64,000 nt of DNA from Rhipicephalus microplus (taxonomy: Eukaryota; Arthropoda; Arachnida; Ixodida; Ixodidae). The translations under genes and the position numbers were made by a program. Positions 49,267-59,849 of this stretch are shown here, in pieces. Positions within the stretch are counted from its first letter, which is position 1. The number at the start of each line of letters is the position of its first letter. The stretch is taken from NCBI RefSeq assembly GCF_043290135.1, contig NC_134703.1:108014005-108078004 (forward strand), given 5' to 3'. The notes beneath the pieces were generated by a model that was not told the DNA's origin, made no database searches, and saw only the letters and a list, made by a program, of their open reading frames with translations.

Positions 49267-49680
49267 ATGGCGACTAACTTTAAAACTGGTATTTGCATCG
49301 CGACGTTGAACTCAAGAGGCCTGTGTTCGCGCAGGAGACAATGCCAGATTAGTCGCATTTTGTTAGAAAACGACATAGACCTCCTGGCTGTACAAGAAAC
49401 TAAAATGGAAAGTGAAGAACAAACGGAGCAAATGGTTCAAGTTTTTCGCTCTAGGTACAATGTCTGCGTTTGTCATGCTGTTGGGCGGTCAGGAGGCTGT
49501 GTCGTTTTCATACGTAGTAGTATCGCGGTTGTTGAAAATGTGTCTACCTGCGATAGCGGTAGGCTGGTTGTGTGCGACTTCAGTGTTTCTGGAATGCCTT
49601 GGCGCGTTGTGTGTGTTTATGCACCGAATAGATCGCACGAACGGGAATTTTTTTTTTCAGAGCGATTGAAGGATTCTTGA
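49267..49680 (+). CDS. LINE ORF2, N-terminal part: APE-type endonuclease (frameshifted)
   Basis: Starts at an ATG 90 nt after ORF1. 137 residues. It carries the first half of an exonuclease-endonuclease-phosphatase (APE) domain: the start motif ATLNSRG (N15) and QETK with the metal-binding Glu at ~44, then the VVCVYAPN strand at ~115. The frame ends at 49680 because of a slip in a T10 run at 49648-49657. After it, the -1 frame carries the expected continuation (GDFN motif) in the next entry. This domain nicks target DNA to prime reverse transcription. Confidence 0.85.
   Translation: MATNFKTGICIATLNSRGLCSRRRQCQISRILLENDIDLLAVQETKMESEEQTEQMVQVFRSRYNVCVCHAVGRSGGCVVFIRSSIAVVENVSTCDSGRLVVCDFSVSGMPWRVVCVYAPNRSHEREFFFSERLKDS
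49648..49657 (+). other. T10 homopolymer: site of the ORF2 frameshift
   Basis: Upstream, the endonuclease frame reads ...REFFF and then runs to a stop. Downstream, the frame that carries GDFN begins. The two frames meet at this T10 run, so a one-base loss (or two-base gain) of T explains the break. It could be a real mutation, a polymorphism or a sequencing/assembly error. Confidence 0.85.
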
Positions 49681-52670
49681 AAACGGAAAGAAATGTTGTG
49701 GTTCTAGGGGACTTCAATTGTGTCTGTAGAGCTGAGGATAAGACAACGAGCTTCAATGTGCGCGATAGAAGCGCTGAGCTGTTGAATAAAATAGTGAACG
49801 AGACAGGGCTGGAAGATGTCGGTTATGTAATGACGCGAGAGGGTGAAGTAGGATATACGCACTTTCAAGGTCATTCGCACGCGAGGTTAGACAGAATATA
49901 TTTGTCGGCAAAGTTGGTGCCACTATGCTCATCTTATCAAATTCAACATCTTAGTTTTAGTGATCATTGTCTGGTCAAGGTCAACATTGGCGAAAAACGT
50001 AAGGCTGCGAAGTTTAATTGGTTTCTATGGAAATTTAATGAAAAGCTGCTGCAAGATGAAATATTTGTCACAAAAACCAAAGAATGTCTTTCAAATGCTC
50101 TTCGTTTGGAGACCAATAACTTCATAGCTGTGTGGGAGCAAATGAAGTGTGATATAAAGATGATAGCGATTGAAAGAGCCTGTGTATTACGTAATCGGGA
50201 AAGGCAACAAGAGAGGCAGTTACAAAGCGAACTAGACTACATGTTAAGCGTAGAAAATGAAGTGCCGGGAAAATTTAAGAAAGAAATAAAGGAGGCGAAA
50301 GCAAAGCTCGAATTCATCGACGACGAAAAGTACCGCGGAGCAATGATAAGGGCTCGCACTGAACGGCTGTGGATGGGTGAAACGCCCACTAAGCGGGTGC
50401 TCAGTGAAGAAAAGAAACAAGCAGCAAACAAAGAGATAAATGAAATTCGATACCGCAATTACATTACCCGGGACCGCGAACAGATAAAGCACGCCTTTGT
50501 CGAGTTTTATACGCAACTCCTTAGCCATACAATCAATGACCCCGAACGATTCAAAGAGGACTTTCTGACCCTTATGCCGAGATTGGAAGACTCTGAGCGG
50601 GAGCTACTGGAAGTAGAAATCACTGTGGCAGAAATTGAATCAGCTATAGATAACCTGGGTAACGGCAAGTCACCAGGGCCGGATGGGCTTGGTGCTGCCA
50701 TATACAAATTTTTTAAGACAGAAATGGCACTGGCATTACACCGAGTGATCAGAGAATGCTACGACAAGCAGCAAACACCTCATTCATTTAGGACAGCACA
50801 CGTAGTATTAATCCCCAAAACTGATGACCCCGCAAAGCTACTTTCAGTGGAATCCTACCGACCTATCAGTTTGAGCAACACTGACTATAAAATATACACG
50901 AAGGTCCTAGCAAGACGGCTCCAAAGTGTTGTCACATCCCTTGTCGGCCCGCATCAGACATGTGGGATTAAGGGCAGAACCATATTCACAAATATACACG
51001 TAACCAGAAGTATTCTAGAATGCTGTGATGCAAATAATGACCGCGTGGCCATGATTCAGCTAGACCTGCACAAAGCGTTCGATAAAGTCGTACATGAAAT
51101 TTTGTTTTTATTGCTGGAACATGTGAATGTAGGAACTGTCATTACAGAAGGCGTTAGAATGGTGTATCATGACTGCAGGGCTAATTTAGTAATCAACAAA
51201 GAAGTAAGTGCTTCAATTCCTGTGCGCTCGAGCGTGAAGCAAGGTTGTGCCTTGTCGCCACTCCTTTTCGCGCTTTACTTAGAGCCCTTCTGTTTACGAA
51301 TACTTGCATCACCAAGTATAAGAGGGTATACGTTTCTGACCAGTGGAATTAGAATTTTAGCCTATGCTGATGACGTCGCAGTGTTTTGCAGTGACAAAGA
51401 AAGTGTGCAAGAAGTTGTACGAATAGCTAGGGAATTCTGTGCAGCAACGGGCAGCGCAATTAGTTGGCCAAAATGTCTAGGCGTTTGGCATGGCCAGTGG
51501 CAAAGCACACCCGAAGTTTACTGTAACATGAATTGGAAAATCATGCCCGGAAAGTACCTCGGTGTGCCTTTGGATCACTACCGCAATGCTACGGAGTATT
51601 GGTCTGAGGAACGTCAACGCATTAAAAATTGTACTGATAAGTGGGGAGGTCGCAATTTATCAATGTTTGCAAAAGCGTCCGTGTGCAATGTATTTCTGAT
51701 TGCAAAAGTGTTTTATGTATTACAAGTGTTAACCATGACCCGCACTTCGGTCCAGAAAATGCACCGAGTATTCGCGACCTTTATATGGGGGTCGCAGTGG
51801 GAGCGCACGAGCCGGTGCAATTTATTTCATAGGGTAAAATATGGTGGTCTGGGGCTTTTGCATTTGTTTTTTAAGCAGTTGGTGAGCAGATTCATGTTCG
51901 CTCGAGATCAAACTGACAATTTCTTGAGAACTGTGATCCAAGCAAGACTGCAGACCCCCTTATCTGATTTCGTCGTGTCATCTTTTTCCTTCGAAGCTGG
52001 ACCACTCAGTCCTTATTTGCGAGAAGTAGTTACAGCTACACGCCTGCTCAAGGAAAGATTTTCGTACGAATACTTGTCCGACGTGACTAAAAAGAAACTG
52101 TATCGTGACCTTCTTGATGTCTTCCTGCCAGTGCCCGTCTACCGAGCTTCGTGCAGGCTAGGTTCTGAGCGTGACGTGTTTAAACGTGTTAAGAGAATGC
52201 CGGTCAGACCCTCTGTCAAAACATTCTTCTTTCAAGTGCATACCGGCACTCTCCCTGTACTGCCATGGCTAAAAAGTAAAGGGCTTTTTGTACCGTGGTC
52301 CGTCAACTGTCTAATCTGCGGCAAACCAGAAACGATAAATCATATCTTTCTCGACTGCCATGATGCTGTGTTCTTGTGGGACGTACTACAACGGACTATA
52401 AAAAAAGAACTACCTATCAACGCTTTTGGAATCCGTTTTCTTCCGTGTGCAGCTGCAGGGGAAGTGCCGAGTGACATGTTAATGTTGCTTTGCATGCATA
52501 GTGTGTGGAGGACAAGAATGGATGTTCGACATATGCGTGTAGACGCACGTTCAGCGAGAGACTATTTTGTTGAGAGTATGCTGTATACACGAGACGTGTT
52601 TAAAGCGCTGCCTGAACCCCCCGAGTGGTTACCTGTGCTCGACCAATTGGCTTCTGTGAAGCCTTTTTAA
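49677..52670 (+). CDS. LINE ORF2, main part: endonuclease C-half, reverse transcriptase, CCHC
   Basis: About 997 codons, open to TAA at 52670. There is no natural ATG at the left end because this is the continuation of ORF2 after the T-run frameshift. It holds the rest of the APE domain: GDFN at 11-14, RLDRIY at 70-75 and SDH at 95-97. The reverse transcriptase follows: SPGPDG ~332, SYRPISL ~393, motif A DLHKAFD with catalytic D463, motif B SSVKQGCALSP ~515-526, and YADD at 563-566 with D565/D566. A C-terminal CX2CX7HX4C finger uses C878, C881, H889 and C894. Together these catalyse target-primed reverse transcription in the nucleus. All catalytic residues are present. Whether the element is active depends on whether the frameshift is real. 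Confidence 0.92.
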   Translation: MKTERNVVVLGDFNCVCRAEDKTTSFNVRDRSAELLNKIVNETGLEDVGYVMTREGEVGYTHFQGHSHARLDRIYLSAKLVPLCSSYQIQHLSFSDHCLVKVNIGEKRKAAKFNWFLWKFNEKLLQDEIFVTKTKECLSNALRLETNNFIAVWEQMKCDIKMIAIERACVLRNRERQQERQLQSELDYMLSVENEVPGKFKKEIKEAKAKLEFIDDEKYRGAMIRARTERLWMGETPTKRVLSEEKKQAANKEINEIRYRNYITRDREQIKHAFVEFYTQLLSHTINDPERFKEDFLTLMPRLEDSERELLEVEITVAEIESAIDNLGNGKSPGPDGLGAAIYKFFKTEMALALHRVIRECYDKQQTPHSFRTAHVVLIPKTDDPAKLLSVESYRPISLSNTDYKIYTKVLARRLQSVVTSLVGPHQTCGIKGRTIFTNIHVTRSILECCDANNDRVAMIQLDLHKAFDKVVHEILFLLLEHVNVGTVITEGVRMVYHDCRANLVINKEVSASIPVRSSVKQGCALSPLLFALYLEPFCLRILASPSIRGYTFLTSGIRILAYADDVAVFCSDKESVQEVVRIAREFCAATGSAISWPKCLGVWHGQWQSTPEVYCNMNWKIMPGKYLGVPLDHYRNATEYWSEERQRIKNCTDKWGGRNLSMFAKASVCNVFLIAKVFYVLQVLTMTRTSVQKMHRVFATFIWGSQWERTSRCNLFHRVKYGGLGLLHLFFKQLVSRFMFARDQTDNFLRTVIQARLQTPLSDFVVSSFSFEAGPLSPYLREVVTATRLLKERFSYEYLSDVTKKKLYRDLLDVFLPVPVYRASCRLGSERDVFKRVKRMPVRPSVKTFFFQVHTGTLPVLPWLKSKGLFVPWSVNCLICGKPETINHIFLDCHDAVFLWDVLQRTIKKELPINAFGIRFLPCAAAGEVPSDMLMLLCMHSVWRTRMDVRHMRVDARSARDYFVESMLYTRDVFKALPEPPEWLPVLDQLASVKPF

Positions 52671-52777
52671 ACCAAGTGCACTGGCCAAGTTGAAGCTGGT
52701 GTTTTAGTAAGTGTACATATTTTGTATGTATTTCCTTTGCTTGTGGTTATTAAAAGGCAATAAAGAAAAAAAAAAAA
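52671..52777 (+). other. LINE 3' UTR, AATAAA signal and A12 tail
   Basis: A short 3' UTR follows the ORF2 stop. The polyadenylation signal AATAAA (52759-52764) is directly followed by G and a run of 12 A (52766-52777), then by the second target-site duplication copy. Confidence 0.88.
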
Positions 52778-52849
52778 GCCGCTATAGCTCAGTGGTAGAG
52801 CACTGGTCTTGTAAACCAGGGGTCGTGAGTTCAAACCTCACTGGCGGAA
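52778..52849 (+). tRNA. tRNA-Thr(TGT) regenerated 3' of the LINE
   Basis: Because the target-site duplication equals tRNA nucleotides 1-15, a complete 72-nt unit is present after the poly(A) tail: A box, loop CTTGTAA, T arm and acceptor. Its acceptor 3' side is TGGCGGA (G1-A71 mismatch), but the empty paralogue at 56945 has the same base, so the defect predates the insertion. Its upstream flank is now poly(A) instead of the usual spacer. Confidence 0.88.
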
Positions 52850-53343
52850 TTAGTTCCTTTATTATTTTTATGGGTACTCATAAACGTTCGGATAACGAGG
52901 AACCAGTTTTCTCTTGCATGGCGACAGCAGTGCTTTGATGCAAATGTTGGTTGGACACTTTCATCGGCCGCTATAGCTGAGTGGTAGAGCACTGGTCTTG
53001 TAAACCAGGGGTCGTGAGTTCAAACCTCACTGGCGGCATTAATTTTTTTATTATTCTTATGGTTACTCATGAACGTTCGGATAACGAGGAACCAGTTTTT
53101 TCTCGTATACCAACTGCTGTGCTTTAATGCAACTGTTGGTTGGACACTTTCATCGGCCGCTATAGCTCAGTAGTACAGCACTGGTCTCGTAAACCAGGTG
53201 TCGTGAGTTCAAACCTCATTGGTGGCATTTGTTGTTTTTATTATTTTATGGGTAGTCATAAACTTTCGGATAACGAGGAACTAGTTTTCCCTCGTATAGC
53301 GACAGCTGTGCTTTGATGGAAATGTTGGATGGACACTTCATCG

Positions 53344-53415
53344 GCCGCTATAGCTCAGTGGTAGAGCACTGGTCTTGTAAACCAGGGGTCGTGAGTTCAA
53401 ACCTCACTGGCGGCA
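53344..53415 (+). tRNA. tRNA-Thr(TGT), intact
   Basis: Consensus TGT body; copy at 57511 in the uninterrupted segment. Confidence 0.9.
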
Positions 53416-53723
53416 TTAGTTACTTTTATTATTTTTATGGTAACTCATGAAGGTTCGGATAACAAGGAACTAGTTTTTCCTCGTATAGCGTCAGCTGTGC
53501 TTTCATGTAATTGTTGGTTGGACGCTGTCACCGGCCGCTATCGCTCAGTGGTAGAGCACTGGTCTTGTAAACCTGGGGTCGTGAGTCCAAACCTCACTGG
53601 CGGCATTAGTTATTTTGAATATTTTTATGGTTACTCATGAACGTTCGGATAACGAGGAACCAGTTTTCCCTCGTATAGCGTCAGCTGTGCATTGATGTAA
53701 GTGTTGGTTGGACGCGGTCCCCG

Positions 53724-55860
53724 GCCGCTATAGCTCAGTGGTAGAGCACTGGTCTCGTAAACCAGGGGTCGTGAGTTAAAACCTCACTGGCGGCATTTGT
53801 TATTTTCATTTTTATGGATACTCATGAACGTTCGGACAACGAGAAACCAGTTTTCCCTCGTATAGCGACAGCTGTGCTCTGATGTAACTGTTGGTTGGAC
53901 GTTTTCTCCGGCCGCTATAGCTCAGTGGTACAGCACTGCTCTCGTAAACCAGGGGTCGTGAGTTAAAACCTCACTGGCGGCATTTGTTACTTTCATTATT
54001 TTTATGGATACTCATAAACTTTCGGATAACGAGGAACCAGTTTTCCCTCGTATAGCAACAGCTGTGCTTTGATGCAACTGTTGGCTGGACGGTTTCACAG
54101 GCCGCTATAGCTCAGTGGTAGAGCACTGGTCTTGTAAACGAGGGGTCGTGAGTTCAAACCTCACTTCCGGCATTCGTTATTTTCATTATTTTTATGGGTA
54201 CTCATGATCGTTCGGATATTGAGGAACAATTTTTCTCTCGTATACCGACTGCTGTGCGTTGATGCAACTGTTGGTTGGACGCTTTTATCGGCCGCAATAG
54301 CTCAGTGGTAGAGCACTGGTCTCGTAAACCAGGGGTCGTGAGTTCAAACCTCACTGGTGGAATTAGTTCCTTTATTATTTTTATGGTTACTCATAAACGT
54401 TCGGATAACGAGGAACTAGTTTTCCCTCGTATAGCGTCAGCTGTGCTTTCATGTAACTGTTGATTGGACGCTGTCACCGGCCGCTATAGCTCAGTGGTAG
54501 AGCACTAGTCTCGTGAACCAGAGGTCGTGAGTTCAAACCTCACTGGCGGCATTACTTATTTTTGATTAATTTTGTTGGTATTGATAAACTTTCGGATAAC
54601 GAGGAACCAGTTTTCCCTCGTATAGCAACAGCTGTGCTTTGATGCAACTGTTGGCTGGACGGTTTCACAGGCCGCTATAGCTCAGTGGTAGAGCACTGGT
54701 CTTGTAAACGAGGGGTCGTGAGTTCAAACCTCACTTCCGGCATTCGTTATTTTCATTATTTTTATGGGTACTCATGATCGTTCGGATATTGAGGAACAAT
54801 TTTTCTCTCGTATACCGACTGCTGTGCGTTAATGCAACTGTTGGTTGGACGCTTTTATCGGCCGCAATAGCTCAGTGGTAGAGCACTGGTCTCGTAAACC
54901 AGGGGTCGTGAGTTCAAACCTCACTGGCGGCATTAGTTCCTTTATTATTTTTATGGTTACTCATGAACGTTCGGATAACGAGGAACCAGTTTTCCCTCGT
55001 ATAGCGTCAGCTGTGCTTTGATGTAAGTGTTGGTTGGACGCGGTCCGCGGCCGCTATAGCTCAGTGGTAGAGCACTGGTCTCGTAAACCAGGGGTCGTGA
55101 GTTAAAACCTCACTGGCGGCATTTGTTATTTTCATTTTTATGGATACTCATGAACGTTCGGATAACGAGAAACCAGTTTTCCCTCGTATAGCGACAGCTG
55201 TGCTCTGATGTAACTGTTGGTTGGACGTTTTCTCCGGCCGCTATAGCTCAGTGGTACAGCACTGCTCTCGTAAACCAGGGGTCGTGAGTTAAAACCTCAC
55301 TGGCGGCATTTGTTACTTTCATTATTTTTATGGATACTCATAAACTTTCGGATAACGAGGAACCAGTTTTCCCTCGTATAGCAACAGCTGTGCTTTGATG
55401 CAACTGTTGGCTGGACGGTTTCACAGGCCGCTATAGCTCAGTGGTAGAGCACTGGTCTTGTAAACGAGGGGTCGTGAGTTCAAACCTCACTTCCGGCATT
55501 CGTTATTTTCATTATTTTTATGGGTACTCATGATCGTTCGGATATTGAGGAACAATTTTTCTCTCGTATACCGACTGCTGTGCGTTGATGCAACTGTTGG
55601 TTGGACGCTTTTATCGGCCGCAATAGCTCAGTGGTAGAGCACTGGTCTCGTAAACCAGGGGTCGTGAGTTCAAACCTCACTGGCGGAATTAGTTCCTTTA
55701 TTATTTTTATGGTTACTCATAAACGTTCGGATAACGAGGAACTAGTTTTCCCTCGTATAGCGTCAGCTGTGCTTTCATGTAACTGTTGATTGGACGCTGT
55801 CACGGGCCGCTATAGCTCAGTGGTAGAGCACTAGTCTCGTAAACCAGAGGTCGTGAGTTC
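53724..55860 (+). repeat. 7-unit (1326-bp) duplication
   Basis: Units 53724, 53911, 54101, 54291, 54480 match 55050, 55237, 55427, 55617, 55806 at offset 1326. The first group also matches 46037-46793 left of the LINE (offset 7687 for 46037/46224), so the LINE sits between two copies of this block. Confidence 0.75.
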
Positions 55861-56754
55861 AAACCTCACTGGCGGCATTACTTATTTTTTATTAATTTTG
55901 TTGGTATTGATAAACTTTCGGATAACGAGGAACCAGTTTTCTGTCGTATAGCAACAGCTGTGCTTTGATGCAACTGTTGGCTGGACGCTTTCACAGGCCG
56001 CTATAGCTCAGTGGTAGAGCACTGGTCTTGTAAACCAGGGGCCGTGAGTTCAAACCTCACTGGCGGCATTTGTTATTTTCATTATTTTCATGGGCATTCA
56101 TGATCGTTCGGATATTGAGGAAAAAGGTTTCTCTCGTATACCGACTGCTGTGCGTTGATGCAAATGTTGGTTGGACGCTTTCATCGGCCGCAATAGCTCA
56201 GTGATAGAGCACTGGTCTCGTAAACCAGGGGTCGTGAGTTCAAACCGCACTGGCGGAATTAGTTCCTTTATTATTTTTATGGTTACTCATAAACGTTCGG
56301 ATAACGAGGAACCAGTTTTCTCTCGTATGGCGACAGCAGTGCTTTGATGCAAATGTTGGTTGGACACTTTCATCGGCCGCTATAGCTCAGTGGTAGAGCA
56401 CTGGTCGTGTAAACCAGGGGTCGTGAGTTCAAACCTCACTGGCGGCATTAGTTATTTTTATTATTCCTATGGTTACTCATGAACGTTCAGATAACGAGGA
56501 ACCAGTTTTTTCTCGTATACCAACTGCTGTGCTTTGATGCAACTGTTGGTTGGACACTTTCATCGGCCGCTATAGCTCAGTAGTACAGCACTGGTCTCGT
56601 AAACCAGGGGTCGTGAGTTCAAACCTCATTGGTGGCATTTGTTATTTTTATAATTTTATGGGTAGTCATAAACTTTCGGATAACGAGGAACCAGTTTTCC
56701 CTCGTATAGCGACAGCTGTGCTTTGATGCAAATGTTGGTTGGACGCTGTCACCG

Positions 56755-56826
56755 GCCGCTATAGCTCAGTGGTAGAGCACTGGTCTCGTAAACCAGGGGT
56801 CGTGAGTTCAAACCTCACTGGCGGCA
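56755..56826 (+). tRNA. tRNA-Thr(CGT), intact
   Basis: Consensus CGT body; counterpart of 47742 in the segment without the LINE. Confidence 0.9.
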
Positions 56827-56944
56827 TTAGTTATTTTCATATTTCTTATGGTTACTCAGGAACGTTCGGATAACGAGGAACCAGTTTTCCCTCGTATAGC
56901 GTCCGCTGTGCTTTGATGTAACTGTTGGTTGGACGCTGTCACCG

Positions 56945-57016
56945 GCCGCTATAGCTCAGTGGTAGAGCACTGGTCTTGTAAACCAGGGGTCGTGAGTTCA
57001 AACCTCACTGGCGGAA
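56945..57016 (+). tRNA. tRNA-Thr(TGT): uninterrupted paralogue (empty site) of the LINE target
   Basis: Same unit as the one split at 47932/52778. The spacer to its left matches the left flank of the LINE (CGTCCGCTGTGC...GCTGTCACCG). The spacer to its right has the rare CTCTTGCATGG seen only right of the LINE. Offsets are 9013 bp from the left flank and 4167 bp from the right flank; the difference, 4846, equals the LINE (4831) plus the 15-bp duplication. Confidence 0.9.
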
Positions 57017-58079
57017 TTAGTTCCTTTATTATTTTTATGGGTACTCATAAACGTTCGGATAACGAGGAACCAGTTTTCTCTTGCATGGCGACAGCAGTGC
57101 TTTGATGCAAATGTTGGTTGGACACTTTCATCGGCCGCTATAGCTGAGTGGTAGAGCACTGGTCTTGTAAACCAGGGGTCGTGAGTTCAAACCTCACTGG
57201 CGGCATTAATTTTTTTATTATTCTTATGGTTACTCATGAACGTTCGGATAACGAGGAACCAGTTTTTTCTCGTATACCAACTGCTGTGCTTTAATGCAAC
57301 TGTTGGTTGGACACTTTCATCGGCCGCTATAGCTCAGTAGTACAGCACTGGTCTCGTAAACCAGGTGTCGTGAGTTCAAACCTCATTGGTGGCATTTGTT
57401 GTTTTTATTATTTTATGGGTAGTCATAAACTTTCGGATAACGAGGAACTAGTTTTCCCTCGTATAACGACAGCTGTGCTTTGATGGAAATGTTGGTTGGA
57501 CACTTCATCGGCCGCTATAGCTCAGTGGTAGAGCACTGGTCTTGTAAACCAGGGGTCGTGAGTTCAAACCTCACTGGCGGCATTAGTTACTTTTATTATT
57601 TTTATATTAACTCATGAAGGTTCGGATAACGAGAAACCAGTTTTCCCTCGTATAGCGACAGCTGTGCTCTGATGTAACTGTTGGTTGGACGCTTTCACTG
57701 GCCGCTATAGCTCAGTGGTACAGCACTGGTCTCGTAAACCAGGCGTCGTGAGTTCTAACCTCACTGGCGGAATTAGTTCTTTTATTATTTTTATGGGTAC
57801 TCATAAACTTTCGGATAACGAGGAACCAGTTTTCCCTCGTATAGCAACAGCTGTGCTTTGATGCAACTGTTGGCTGGACGGTTTCACAGGCCGCTATAGC
57901 TCATTGGTAGAGCACTGGTCTCGTAAACCAGGGTTTGTGAGTTCAAGCCTCACTGGCGGCATTAGTTATTTTTATTATTTTTATGGTTATTCATGAACGT
58001 TCGGATAACGAGGAACAAGTTTTTTCACGTATACCAACTGCTGTGCTTTGATGCAACTGTTGGTTGGACACTTTCACCG

Positions 58080-58151
58080 GCCACTATAACTCAGTGGTAG
58101 AGCACTGGTCGCATAAACCAGGGGTCGTGAGTTTAAACATCACTGACGGCA
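58080..58151 (+). pseudogene. Degenerate tRNA-Thr-like unit with CAT anticodon
   Basis: Loop CGCATAA puts CAT (Met codon ATG) at 34-36, with G instead of T33. Other damage: GCCACTA/TGACGGC acceptor (A4-C mismatch), AACTC in the D stem and ACATCAC in the T arm. Very likely dead. It is the only CAT copy seen. Confidence 0.7.
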
Positions 58152-59777
58152 TTATATATTTTTATTGTTTTTATGAGTACTCATGAACGTTCGGATAACG
58201 AGGAACCAGTTTTACCTCGTATAGCAACGGATGTGCTTTGATGCAACTGTTTGTTGGATGCTTTCACCAGCCGCTATAGATAAGTGGTAGAGCACTGGTC
58301 TTGTAAACCAGGGGTCGTGAGTTCAAACCTCACTGGCGGCATTTGTTATTTTCATTATTTTTATGGATGCTCATGAACGTACGGATAACGAGAAACCAGT
58401 TTTCCCGCGTATAGCGACAGCTGTGCTTTGATGTAACTGTTGGTTGGACTCTTTCACCGGCTGCTATAGCTCAGTGGTAGAGCACTGGTCTCGTAAACCA
58501 GGGGTCGTGAGTTCTAACCTCACTGACGGAATTAGTTCCTTTATTACTTTTATGGGTACTCATAAACTTTCGGATAACGAGGAACCAGTTTTCCCTCGTA
58601 TGGCGACAGCTGTGCTTTGATGCAAATGTTGGTTGGACACTTTCATCGGCCGCTATAGCTCAGTGGTAGAGCACTGGTCTTGTAAACCAGGGGTCGTGAG
58701 TTCAAACCTCACAGGCGGCATTAGTTATTTTGATTATTTTTATGGTTACTCATGAACGTTCGGATAACGAGGAACCAGTTTTCCCTCGTATAGCGTCAGC
58801 TGTGCTTTGATGTAACTGTTGGTTGGACGCGGTCACCAGCCGCTATAGCTCAGTGGTAGAGCACTGGTCTCGTAAACAAGGGGTCGTGAGTTAAAACCTC
58901 ACTGGCGGCATTTGTTATTTTCATTTTTATGGATACTCATGAACGTTCGGATAACGAGGAACCAGTTTTCCCTCGTATAGCGACAGCTGTGCTCTGATGT
59001 AACTGTTGGTTGGACGCTTTCACCGGCCGCTATAGCTCAGTGGTACAGCACTGGTCTCGTAAACCAGGGGTCGTGAGTTAAAACCTCACTGGCGGCATTT
59101 GTTATTTTTATTATTTTTATGGATACTCATAAACTTTCGGATAACGAGGAACCAGTTTTCCCTCGTATAGCAACAGCTGTGCTTTGATGCAACTGTTGGC
59201 TGGACGGTTTCACAGGCCGCTATAGCTCAGTAGTACAGCACTGGTCCCGTAAACCAGGGGTTGTGAGTTCAAACCTCATTGGTGGCATTTGTTATTTTTA
59301 TTATTTTATGGGTAGTCATAAACTTTCGGATAACGAGGAACCAGTTTTCCCAAGTATAGCGACATGTGTGCTTTGATGCAAATGTTGGTTGCACACTTCA
59401 TCGGCCGCTATAGCTCAGTGGTAGAGCACTGGTCGTGTAAACCAGGGGTCGTGAGTTCAAACCTCACTGGCGGCATCAGTTACTTTTATTATTTTTGTTG
59501 GTATTCATGAACGTTCGGATAACGAGAAACTAGTTTTCCCTCGTATAGCAACAGCTGTGCTTTGATGCAACTGTTGGCTGGACGCTTTCACAGGCCGCTA
59601 TAGCTCAGTGGTAGAGCACTGGTCTTGTAAACCAGGGGTCGTGAGTTCAAACCTCCCTGGCGGCCTTTTTTATTTTCAATAGTTTTATACATGATTGTTC
59701 GGATAACGAGGGACTGGTTTTCCCTCGTATAGCGTCAGTTGTGCTTTGATGCAACTGCTGGTTGGACACTTTCATCG

Positions 59778-59849
59778 GCCGCTATAGCTCAGTGGTAGAG
59801 CACTGGTCTTGTAAACCAGGGGTCGTGAGTTCAAACCTCACTGGCGGCA
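59778..59849 (+). tRNA. tRNA-Thr(TGT), intact
   Basis: Consensus TGT body; tandem copy 1699 bp downstream at 61477. Confidence 0.9.

Larger units (their letters stand above)
47947..52777 (+). mobile_element. Full-length APE-type non-LTR retrotransposon (L1/Tx1-like) inserted in a tRNA-Thr unit
   Basis: A 4831-bp element in the array's orientation. Order: a 42-nt 5' leader, ORF1 (RRM-like region plus two CCHC knuckles), a 90-nt gap, ORF2 (apurinic endonuclease, reverse transcriptase, C-terminal CCHC), a ~95-nt 3' UTR, AATAAA and an A12 tail. It is flanked by a 15-bp target-site duplication. A two-ORF layout with an APE domain, motif YADD and a CX2CX7HX4C C-terminus fits the L1/Tx1 group; the exact clade is inference. 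It is the only copy in the window. ORF1 is open and ORF2 is open apart from one frameshift at a T10 run. The uninterrupted paralogue at 56945 confirms both boundaries. Confidence 0.93.

Noticed and set aside
49648..49680. Programmed frameshift in LINE ORF2
   Set aside because: A long T-run is a slippery sequence, but in-ORF2 frameshifting between the two halves of an endonuclease domain is not known to me for this group; mutation or sequencing error is simpler.
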